Shown here in pieces: positions 28,101-33,957 of a DNA stretch of 35,211 nucleotides. Location: NCBI GenBank assembly GCA_018714045.1, contig DVNX01000115.1, positions 1-35,211 on the forward strand, read 5' to 3'. Position numbers and translations under genes: made by a program. The DNA comes from Candidatus Ornithoclostridium faecavium. GTDB lineage: Bacteria; Bacillota; Clostridia; Christensenellales; UBA3700. The notes under the pieces were generated by a model. That model searched no databases, was not told where the DNA came from, and worked only from the letters and a program-made list of their open reading frames with translations. Positions within the stretch are counted from its first letter, which is position 1, and the number at the start of each line of letters is the position of its first letter.

Positions 28101-28168
28101 GTATCGCACGCAGCAAACACGAATACGCACGCAATTATCAAAGTTAAGACCAATACCGCTTTCTTCAT
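25121..28168 (-). CDS. Large surface lipoprotein with degenerate M60-like and discoidin-type domains
   Basis: 1015 residues. A signal peptide ends in a lipobox-like VFAAC (Cys21; Phe at -3 is atypical). About 75-410 follows the plan of M60-like (enhancin) metallopeptidases: a WHFTGVYVVKGEKITLTV entry strand, a 'LIHSFG' helix and a final domain ending SPYFETVFGI. However, the HExxH region is replaced (around 266-279, RGQIWQIVLAF) and no zinc-binding pair of histidines remains. About 690-815 resembles a discoidin (F5/8 type C) domain, then a second jelly-roll-like binding domain to about 940. A C-terminal membrane helix (about 958-978) is followed by RRNKRRK and an acidic tail, so both ends would be membrane-anchored. 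Probable role: non-catalytic binding of host or polymer glycans at the cell surface (inference). It has its own promoter and terminator and no functional neighbours. Confidence 0.8.
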   Translation of the reverse strand: MKKAVLVLTLIIACVFVFAACDTKDDVTYYQETVVGKYGDGISMVGIVTPDTAPTYYTDVPRVEKSIYFDTRLEGWHFTGVYVVKGEKITLTVPEDKADGSITATVGRYSSAAYTVAINSSTFSFVPTVSGLLDVNLGNCYGDDFWNMTVSGGIAASYYRLGLDRVAEWENSIGYAVVDAANIRLYLPSEYLYASTDIEEAAIWWRSLCEYVDKYLIGDFAADKLTTTDVFVTASVSAPYYDVKKDALYVPVSYADKIIDSDALTRGQIWQIVLAFSKGKTAYAGATGSSSAAVAEIVAAGAFVTLTDSVLDEESSSEYWINNAYDCLRLSLTGDLNAYGDLAAYVNLIHSFGEEKVVGTAVSYLFPEEGSDLSGVSLAQYFCDSFAEDDIDLSPYFETVFGIETVAAEGELTPYVPVQSVFATGVTAAQDKTGITVNSGEKKAFDFRNAVISTASSVNLKKVLIGDKEWLPDEDGLYRYKPSDDVISQDITLEYEADGQTVVLRGRLTCNIAVSVFTRYENVPWRDMKSAVKEYAEKGDAYLADERAVFKAEIPHNEEVDDGVYTFSVNKGVIQVEETATYVIYVRSKGMTRVDFGVPEYMFTMFENTLTVSEYTDLLCYEIELQEGVSYYYDVYILATKGNAYACLGIEKKGEGVIRDIDDSYLVYYPFDREDIAEYDAPAITPENFGVSREDRKHYEDLGATLTEYPAAEKGSDVAAATDGNEDTSFTSKEALYHTYVFEFEEIVETDYILIKTGLSGVEYTLSYSLDGENYVECGRGTVYRNIDKDFCKSVGVKYVKLTFTSSQPFNSVIKDIYCGVYDKLATIVPSNSSRVLYQGKWQYKTGGISVNGWILESYGDDAAIEFNFYGSALSVYCAKGEVYGSMQIYVDGKQYGAVELNNPTTLYNCNVFSIDFASPGKHRIRLVPSSNDDIINLDYFTVVYAEQEEASPEVGNLWYFAIIPAALLAIFAVCAVLDIIDRRNKRRKLAVKSGKNASEATETEEADDDNAAEK

Positions 28169-28175
28169 ATTTTTT

Positions 28176-28204
28176 ATTATATATTATCCTTCAGTAAAAA
28201 ACAA
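28176..28204 (-). promoter_or_regulatory. Promoter of the lipoprotein gene, apparently leaderless
   Basis: Minus-strand TTGTTT (28199-28204), 17-nt spacer and perfect TATAAT (28176-28181), then only 7 nt to the ATG. An AAGGA is present but 18 nt from the start, too far to act as a ribosome site. Confidence 0.5.
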
Positions 28205-28232
28205 TTATTTTGCCCTCGATTTGCACGCGCGT

Positions 28233-28262
28233 TTGACAATGCGCCCGCGCGGGAATTATAAT
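28233..28262 (+). promoter_or_regulatory. Promoter of the GNAT gene with a palindromic spacer
   Basis: Perfect TTGACA (28233-28238) and perfect TATAAT (28257-28262) are 18 nt apart. The spacer holds the 10-bp perfect palindrome CCCGCGCGGG (28244-28253), a possible operator. The ATG follows the -10 by 9 nt, so the mRNA has almost no leader. Divergent from the lipoprotein promoter. Confidence 0.75.
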
Positions 28263-28271
28263 AAAGCTATT

Positions 28272-28763
28272 ATGGAAATCATCAGAATAAACGACCCCGC
28301 GCTCCTTAGAGAGGTAGCCTTACTCGCGAAAGAGATATGGCGCGAATGTTACGCGGGAATAATCACGGATAAGCAGATCGACTATATGGTAAGTAATTTT
28401 CAGAGCGAAAAGGCTATGCTTGAGCTGTACGACGGCGGCGCGGAATTTTACGCGCTGACAGAAGGCGGCGTTATGCGCGGATATATCGAACTGGAAAAGG
28501 AAGAAGACGCCCTCTTTTTGTCAAAGCTTTATCTTCACTCCTCTCTGCGCGGAAAAGGCAACGGCTCAAAGGCGCTTTCATTCGTAAAGGCACGCGCGAA
28601 AGAACTGGGCTTCACGTCCGTATATCTTCACGTAAACAAATACAACAAGCGCGCGATCAAGGCGTACCTTGCAAACGGTTTCATAAACGAACGCTCCCTC
28701 GATACGGAAATAGGCGACGGCTTCGTTATGGAAGACTATATAATGCGCGCGAAAACGGAATGA
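28272..28763 (+). CDS. GNAT family N-acetyltransferase
   Basis: Acetyl-CoA-dependent acetyltransferase of 163 residues, substrate unknown. The core motif A is clear: LSKLYLHSSLRGKGNGSKAL, with the pyrophosphate loop RGKGNG at 93-98, then motif B with VNKYNKRAIKAYLANGF (122-137). The ATG at 28272 is used because upstream in-frame codons overlap the promoter. No ribosome site is present, in line with leaderless translation. It is the only intact rightward gene, 33 nt before the broken XRE gene; both may once have formed one unit. Related proteins often acetylate small amines or the N-terminus of proteins. Confidence 0.9.
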   Translation: MEIIRINDPALLREVALLAKEIWRECYAGIITDKQIDYMVSNFQSEKAMLELYDGGAEFYALTEGGVMRGYIELEKEEDALFLSKLYLHSSLRGKGNGSKALSFVKARAKELGFTSVYLHVNKYNKRAIKAYLANGFINERSLDTEIGDGFVMEDYIMRAKTE

Positions 28764-28796
28764 TCAATCAGATTTATTCATTTATAGAGGTATAAA

Positions 28797-29261
28797 ATGC
28801 TCTTAGAAGACGCAGTCGCTTTGAGAATTGAACAGTTGTGTATTGAGAAAAACATGTCCAAGCACGACCTGTTTTTAAAAAGCGTCACGTCTCAGTTTTT
28901 TGTAATACGTTTATCGTATTGTCGTTAAATAAGCCGTGCAGTAACAATACGGACCTGGTTTAAAGCGACAAAGTATGTATTTGCAATAATACGCTCGTCT
29001 CAATTAACGATATAAGATTTATTCGCTTTAAACCGAACACGCCTTCGGGCAACGTATTTTGTTGCGTATTCTGTCAAAGCGAGCGCTGATAATAGTATAC
29101 ATATTTTCAAGCGAACTTTGGCAAAAGACGCACAAAAGACGCGCCCTAAGGCAGGTCCGTATTGTTTTTGCACGGCAAAATCAATATGCGAAGGATTCGA
29201 CATAAGCATTAAGGAATTTTTTGACTCTCAGTTATTCGACAGAAATAATTTAGAAGATTGA
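28797..29261 (+). pseudogene. XRE-type HTH regulator gene interrupted by an insertion
   Basis: Starts with a good ribosome site (GAGG, 6 nt, ATG). Bases 28797-28883 encode a typical Cro/C1-like N-terminus: VALRIEQLCIEKNMSKHDLFLKS. The frame then departs from the family and stops at 28926-28928. At 29187-29261 the same frame resumes with the matching family C-terminus, CEGFDISIKEFFDS then QLFDRNNLED and a stop. The missing middle includes the recognition helix, and a 244-bp element with terminal inverted repeats sits there. The intact protein would be about 70-80 residues. Assignment rests on remembered family patterns, so the exact break points are uncertain. No DNA-binding protein can be made from this copy. 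Confidence 0.75.
28933..29176. mobile_element. MITE-like fold-back element with 25-bp terminal inverted repeats
   Basis: Left end 28933-28957 and right end 29152-29176 are inverted copies with 23 of 25 matches. Nested inside are further complementary pairs: 28974-28980 with 29097-29103, and 28992-28997 with 29080-29085. A GCC-TTCG-GGC hairpin (29041-29050) lies near the centre, and a second inverted pair (28957-28967 with 29024-29034, 11 bp perfect) offers an alternative fold. It encodes no protein and no clear target-site duplication is seen. It lies within the broken XRE gene. A short non-autonomous element is the favoured reading; a structured RNA gene is the alternative. Confidence 0.6.
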
Positions 29262-29278
29262 TTATCGGAAATATAAAT

Positions 29279-29307
29279 AATCCGCCGCGGTAATGCGACG
29301 GATTTTT
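29279..29307. terminator. Probable bidirectional terminator between the XRE remnant and hpf
   Basis: AATCCG (29279-29284) pairs with CGGATT (29099-style partner at 29299-29304), then one mismatch and three inner pairs around a 6-nt loop. The + strand continues with a T-run; the minus strand with ATTATTTAT. It sits between convergent genes, 18 nt from the XRE stop and 24 nt from the hpf stop. Confidence 0.6.
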
Positions 29308-29330
29308 CAGTTTATTTTTTCAATTGTTTA

Positions 29331-29867
29331 TTATCCCGCGTAAGACAGATCCAGAAGTCCCGCGTTGCCGTCCGTACGGCGGTATACAACGTTGACCTTA
29401 CCCGTCTTTTCGTTCAGGAATATATAGAAGTCGTGATCGACCAGTTCCATCTCTTCGAGAGCTTCTTCCACGCTGATCTTCTTGAGATCGAGGGTCTTGG
29501 TCCTGACCAGCTCGCGCTTCTTCTCCTGCGCGGGTTGCGGCTCATAGATGCTGGCTTCGTCGATCGCAGTCTGTTTGATCTTTTTGCCCAGTTTCGTGCG
29601 GTGCTTTCTGATCTGACCTTCTATCTTGGGAAGAGCGATATCGATATTATTGTACATATTGTCGGATACGACCTCACTTCTTACCATATTGCCGCCGAAA
29701 AAGATAGTGATTTCCATAGCGTATTTGTCTTTGCCCACTTCTCTGAGAGTTACGACCGCCTTAGCGTCGTCTTCGAAATAACGGGAAAACTTTTCCATTT
29801 TCTTTTCGATGATCTCTCTCAGCCTGTCGCTGACACGGTAATTTCTTGCATTGATTTCTATACGCAT
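29331..29867 (-). CDS. hpf: Long-form ribosome hibernation promoting factor
   Basis: Binds the 30S decoding centre and, through its C-terminal domain, pairs 70S ribosomes into inactive 100S dimers. The 178 residues show the N-terminal HPF/RaiA domain (1-100, MRIEINARNYRVSDRLREII) and the C-terminal dimerisation domain (about 122-178, with MELVDHDFYIFLNEKTGKVNVVYRR split by no gap), which defines the long form of Bacillota. The ATG at 29867 follows AAGGAGG by 8 nt; a longer frame upstream lacks support. It is transcribed alone. Confidence 0.95.
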   Translation of the reverse strand: MRIEINARNYRVSDRLREIIEKKMEKFSRYFEDDAKAVVTLREVGKDKYAMEITIFFGGNMVRSEVVSDNMYNNIDIALPKIEGQIRKHRTKLGKKIKQTAIDEASIYEPQPAQEKKRELVRTKTLDLKKISVEEALEEMELVDHDFYIFLNEKTGKVNVVYRRTDGNAGLLDLSYAG

Positions 29868-29918
29868 AATTTGCCTCCTTCGCCCCCGCGTACTCGCGTA
29901 AAGCTTTTCCTTGTCAAT

Positions 29919-29927
29919 ATTATAACA
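29919..29927 (-). promoter_or_regulatory. Extended -10 promoter of hpf
   Basis: Minus-strand TGTTATAAT: a perfect TATAAT preceded by the TGn extension. No good -35 is present at the usual distance, which fits an extended -10 promoter. Leader of about 45 nt. Confidence 0.5.
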
Positions 29928-30045
29928 TAGCTGAAAAACAAATAAAAGATGCTTTTTGAAATTTGTGCTACAATTTGACAAAAATTTTGCATTATGAGAT
30001 TTTTGACTTTATTTTTAATAAATCGACGCGCTTTTCTGAATAAAT

Positions 30046-30080
30046 ATGCAAAAAGAAGTCCCTTTTCAGAGACTTCTTTT
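30046..30080 (-). terminator. Rho-independent terminator of the phosphate operon
   Basis: A perfect 10-bp stem (30051-30060/30071-30080) with a 10-nt loop. On the minus strand the stem's last T residues continue into TTTTTGC. It begins 21 nt after the phoR stop. Confidence 0.75.
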
Positions 30081-30101
30081 CTTTGCCTTCGGATAAGTTC
30101 T

Positions 30102-31814
30102 TTACTTGTCAGCCCTTTTGGACGGCAGCGTGATAGTCACGACGGTGCCCTCTCCCTCTTTGCTGTCTATGCTCAGAGTGCCGCCGTAAAGCGCGACAAC
30201 GTGTTTTACTATCGAAAGACCGAGTCCCGTGCCTCCCGTCTGCTTCGAGCGGCTCTTGTCCACCCTGTAAAACCTTTCGCAGATATACGGCAGATGTTCT
30301 TTCGCTATACCTATGCCGCCGTCCTCTACTCTAAACACGGCGTTGCCGTCTTTTTGCGAAAGCCTTACCGCGACAAAACCGTCCTGCTTGTTGTAATGCA
30401 CAGCGTTGCCGATAACGTTGTGCACGCATTCGTACAGATTGTGTTCGTCTCCTTCAACGTGCGCTTCGCCTTCCACGGTGACTTTCAGCCCCTTTGCCGA
30501 GATCTCCTCTTTATAAGACTGAAACGATTCCGTCGCAAGATCGCTGAGGTTTACGTCGTCGCGGTTACGCGCCACCTCTCTCGATTCAAGCCTGCTGATA
30601 TACAGCATATCCATCACGATATTGTGGAGTCTTACGCTTTCGGTGTGTATCCTCTTTATATACTTGTAGTCGGGCGAATTTTCGTCCGTTCTCGACAACA
30701 ACACTTCGCTCAGTCCCTGCACCGAGGTAAGCGGGGTCTTGAGCTCGTGAGAAGCGTTGGCGAAAAACTCGCTCTTTTGCCTTGCCAGTTCCTTTTCTTT
30801 CGTGACGTCGCTTATGAGTATGACCCCGAGGTCGTCGTCAGCGCCGCCCAGTTTAAGTCTGAACACATTCACGACCAGATCCTTTCCCTTGTATTCGTAA
30901 GGGAAAGTCTCGTTTTCTCCCTTTTCGAGAACTGAATGCAGCTTTTCGAAAAACTCGCCGTCGTCGATCATGTTTATCAGATTTACGCCCGTTTTCGCTT
31001 TACCCGTAAGCTGTTGAGCGACGCCGTTTCTCAACACTACGCCCAGATCCTTGTCAACGACGATAAGCCCCTGCGTCATATTGTATACGACGCTGTCCAG
31101 CTTTGCTTTTTCCTTTCTCAGCGTTTCGTAGTTTTCTTTAAGAGAGGACGCGAGACCGTTGAGTTCGCTTATTATCGAAAAATCCAGAGCGTCAGACGTA
31201 TCGCAAGCTCTTATCGCGTAATCTCCGCTGTTTGCGCTCCTCAGTCCGTCTCTAAGTCCTACGAGCCTTGCTTCTACCTTGTCCGAAAGATTTTTAGCGA
31301 GCACGTACGAAAGCACGAAAGCGACTACGAGCGCCGCCGCAACGTATAAAAGCGCTATTCCGCTGAAAGACCATACGTCCGCCGCTCTTTCTGCGACTCT
31401 GACTACGCGTCTGCCCGCCGCGGTATCTACAGCGACCGCATAGTAATACATATCCTTTTTAAGGGTGCCGGAATATCTTTTAACGACCTTGGGACTGCCG
31501 TTCAATGCGGCTATTATCTCCTCTCTTCCGGAATGGTCGTCCATATTCTCGCTGTCGCTCCTGCCGCTGTCGAAAAGAACCTTTCCGCTCTCGTCCACGA
31601 CCGTAACGCGCGCGCTTCCGAAATCAGACACGCCTTGCAGGATCGAAATATCGTCACCGACAAGGTCGGCAAACATGTTCGCATCTGAAACCATCTCTTC
31701 TTTTATCCTGTGATCCTGAACGCTGTAATGCGTCGCGATACCTGAAAAGAAGACAACGAGCGCAGTCAGCATCGAAATAACGAAGCTTTGAAGTATTATC
31801 CTTTTTTTCATCAT
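30102..31814 (-). CDS. phoR: Phosphate-regulon sensor histidine kinase PhoR
   Basis: Membrane histidine kinase that phosphorylates PhoB when phosphate is scarce. The 570 residues have two membrane helices (about 8-28 and 150-172) flanking an extracytoplasmic sensor, a HAMP-like segment, a PAS domain (about 235-335), the phosphorylation box FFANASHELKTPLTS with His356, and the ATPase with N box NVIGNAVHYN, G1 EDGGIGIA and G2 GTGLGLSIV. It overlaps phoB by 4 nt (ATGA) and is the last gene of the operon, so it is co-made with the transporter it monitors. Name rests on the pst/phoU context. Confidence 0.9.
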   Translation of the reverse strand: MMKKRIILQSFVISMLTALVVFFSGIATHYSVQDHRIKEEMVSDANMFADLVGDDISILQGVSDFGSARVTVVDESGKVLFDSGRSDSENMDDHSGREEIIAALNGSPKVVKRYSGTLKKDMYYYAVAVDTAAGRRVVRVAERAADVWSFSGIALLYVAAALVVAFVLSYVLAKNLSDKVEARLVGLRDGLRSANSGDYAIRACDTSDALDFSIISELNGLASSLKENYETLRKEKAKLDSVVYNMTQGLIVVDKDLGVVLRNGVAQQLTGKAKTGVNLINMIDDGEFFEKLHSVLEKGENETFPYEYKGKDLVVNVFRLKLGGADDDLGVILISDVTKEKELARQKSEFFANASHELKTPLTSVQGLSEVLLSRTDENSPDYKYIKRIHTESVRLHNIVMDMLYISRLESREVARNRDDVNLSDLATESFQSYKEEISAKGLKVTVEGEAHVEGDEHNLYECVHNVIGNAVHYNKQDGFVAVRLSQKDGNAVFRVEDGGIGIAKEHLPYICERFYRVDKSRSKQTGGTGLGLSIVKHVVALYGGTLSIDSKEGEGTVVTITLPSKRADK

Positions 31815-32470
31815 TCCACCATGTAACCTATGCCTCTCACCGTCTTTATGACGTTGGGAGCGCCTGCGCCCGACAGTTTCAGCCTTATTTCTGCGATATG
31901 CATATCGAGAGCGCGCGTTTCGCCCATAAAGCTTTCGCCCCAGACCTCGTTGAAGAGCTCTTCCCTGGGCACCGTTCTGCCGCTGGCAGACAGCAGGTAT
32001 TCGAAAAGTCTGAATTCTTTGAGCGTAAGGTTGAGATCGTTCTTTTTGTAGAAAATGCGGTAATTGTTCCTGTCTATCTCGAAGTCGCCGTGCGCGCGCA
32101 CGAACAGTTTTGCGCGCCTTAGTCCCGCCTTTACTCTTGCCAGAAGCTCCATGACTGAAAAAGGCTTCGCCATATAGTCGTCCGCGCCCTTGTTCAGACC
32201 TTTCACGAAACTCATCTCGTCTGTCTTTGCGGATACGACGATGACGGGTATCCTCTCGTCCCTCGCGCGGATATTGCTTATTATCGTATACCCGTCCATA
32301 TCGGGAAGCATTATATCCACTATGACAAGCGACGGCTTCTTAGCGTTGAACGCCTCGAAAAACTCCTTTCCGCTGCCGAAAATGCGCGTCTCGTAAAGCC
32401 CGTCGAACGCGCTTTCGTATACTTCCTGTACTCCTTCGTCGTCTTCGATAACGTAAATCAGATCGTTCAT
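31811..32470 (-). CDS. phoB: Phosphate-regulon response regulator PhoB (PhoP type)
   Basis: OmpR-family regulator, 219 residues. The receiver domain shows the acidic pair EDD (9-11), phospho-acceptor Asp52 in VDIMLPDMDG and Lys102 in AKPF. The C-terminal winged helix ends with the usual RALDMHIAEIRLKL and TVRGIGYMVE. ATGA overlaps link it to phoU before and phoR after. Gram-positive equivalents are called phoP; no Pho box can be tested here because the operon's promoter lies outside the window. Confidence 0.9.
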   Translation of the reverse strand: MNDLIYVIEDDEGVQEVYESAFDGLYETRIFGSGKEFFEAFNAKKPSLVIVDIMLPDMDGYTIISNIRARDERIPVIVVSAKTDEMSFVKGLNKGADDYMAKPFSVMELLARVKAGLRRAKLFVRAHGDFEIDRNNYRIFYKKNDLNLTLKEFRLFEYLLSASGRTVPREELFNEVWGESFMGETRALDMHIAEIRLKLSGAGAPNVIKTVRGIGYMVE

Positions 32471-33108
32471 TGGTGTTTGCTGTGAATCCCCGTATTTCCG
32501 AATTCAGCCCATTCGCATATGTTGACGGCGTGATCTCCTATCCTCTCGTAATACTTTGCGATCATAAGAAGTTCCGCCGCAGTACCCGCAATATCGGGAT
32601 TTTGCTTTATTTTTTCCACTATCCCCGCGCAGGCGAGATCGAAAAGCCCGTCCATCTCGTCGTCGAGAGCCTGAGTCTTTTCCGCAAGCGCCGTGTCCTC
32701 GTTTAGAAGAGAGTTTACAGAGTCTCTTACCATCGTAAGCGCGAGCGCGCCCATTTTGAGGATAGCCTTTTCGTCCGTACCTTCGCTCATGGACACGGTA
32801 AGCCCCGCTATGTCCGCCGCCTGGTCGCCTATCCTTTCGACGTCCGTTATCGCTTTCAGCATGCACGACACGTCCCTGAAATCCTTTGCAAAAGGCTGAT
32901 TGCGGAGCAAAAGTCTCATACAGCCGTTTTCTATGTCCGCCTCCGCTTCGTCCACGAGTTTATCCTTATTTACGACGTCGGCAGCGGCTACGTTGTCGGG
33001 CTTCACCAGAAGAGCGTTTGCCGAAGCCAGCATTCCTTCTACCGTCCTGCACATCTTTGCAAAGTCTGTTTTGAGTTTGTTCAGCCTGCTTTCCAATCCG
33101 TTTTCCAT
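32467..33108 (-). CDS. phoU: Phosphate signalling protein PhoU
   Basis: Helical protein that couples the PstSCAB transporter to PhoR and damps signalling and uptake when phosphate is plentiful. The 213 residues form two similar three-helix bundles, with the acidic metal-binding motifs recognisable as DVERIGDQAADI (first repeat) and YYERIGDHAVNI (second repeat). The ATG at 33108 follows AAGGAG closely; an earlier in-frame start lacks a ribosome site. Lies 57 nt after pstB. Confidence 0.94.
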   Translation of the reverse strand: MENGLESRLNKLKTDFAKMCRTVEGMLASANALLVKPDNVAAADVVNKDKLVDEAEADIENGCMRLLLRNQPFAKDFRDVSCMLKAITDVERIGDQAADIAGLTVSMSEGTDEKAILKMGALALTMVRDSVNSLLNEDTALAEKTQALDDEMDGLFDLACAGIVEKIKQNPDIAGTAAELLMIAKYYERIGDHAVNICEWAEFGNTGIHSKHQ

Positions 33109-33165
33109 ACTCACTCCTTGATATTGTATCATTATTGACTGCGCCGCGCAAGCGCGATACAGCCA

Positions 33166-33957
33166 TCAACCGAATCTTCCCGTGATATAACGCTCGGTCT
33201 GTTCTTTCGCGGGATTTGAGAATATCTGCTCCGTAGTTCCGAATTCGACAAGCTCTCCCAAAAGGAAAAATCCCGTCTTATCCGATATTCTCGCCGCCTG
33301 CTGCATATTGTGCGTGACCATTATTATAGTCACCTTTTCTTTGAGTTCGGCGCACAGCTCCTCTATCTTTCCCGTCGAAATCGGGTCGAGAGCGCTGGTA
33401 GGCTCGTCCATAAGCAGTATCTGAGGGCTTACCGACAAAGCGCGCGCTATGCAAAGTCTCTGTTGCTGACCGCCCGACAACGCGAGCGCCGACTTGTCGA
33501 GCCTGTCTTTGAGTTCGTCCCACATAGCGGCTCTCTTAAGACTTACTTCCACTATCTCCGAAAGCGTCGCCTTGTCCCTTATCCCGTAAAGGCGCGGTCC
33601 GTAGGTAATGTTGTCGTATACGCTCATCGGGAAAGGATTGGGCTTCTGAAAGACCATGCCCACGTTCTTTCTCAGCGTCTGCAACACCGTGCCGGGAGCG
33701 TATATGTTTTTGCCGCCGATCTCGAAAAGTCCTTCTATCCTGCAACCCTCTACAAGATCGTTCATTCTGTTTATACATTTGAGAAGGGTGGATTTTCCGC
33801 AACCCGAAGGTCCGATAAAAGCGGTTATCTCCCCTTTAGTCACGTCCATGTTTATATCTTTCAGCGCGTGGAAATCGCCGTAATAAAGGTTTACGTCCCT
33901 CATCTTTACGGCAACGTCAGTGAGCTGAAATTCATCTGCTTTGTTTCTTACTTTCAC
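33166..33957 (-). CDS. pstB: Phosphate ABC transporter ATP-binding protein
   Basis: ATPase that drives high-affinity phosphate import. The 263 residues contain Walker [10 protein letters not shown] (49-57), Q-loop [15 protein letters not shown] typical of PstB, signature LSGGQQQRL, Walker B ILLMDEP and the H-loop VTHNMQQA. The start is GTG at 33957, with AAGGAG about 10 nt upstream inside the end of the permease gene; the genes overlap by 26 nt. Confidence 0.96.
   Translation of the reverse strand: MKVRNKADEFQLTDVAVKMRDVNLYYGDFHALKDINMDVTKGEITAFIGPSGCGKSTLLKCINRMNDLVEGCRIEGLFEIGGKNIYAPGTVLQTLRKNVGMVFQKPNPFPMSVYDNITYGPRLYGIRDKATLSEIVEVSLKRAAMWDELKDRLDKSALALSGGQQQRLCIARALSVSPQILLMDEPTSALDPISTGKIEELCAELKEKVTIIMVTHNMQQAARISDKTGFFLLGELVEFGTTEQIFSNPAKEQTERYITGRFG

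Noticed and set aside
28797..28928. Intact 43-codon small gene
   Set aside because: It has a good ribosome site, but its first 29 residues are the start of a larger HTH family whose C-terminus is found at 29187-29261, so it is better read as the stub of a broken gene.
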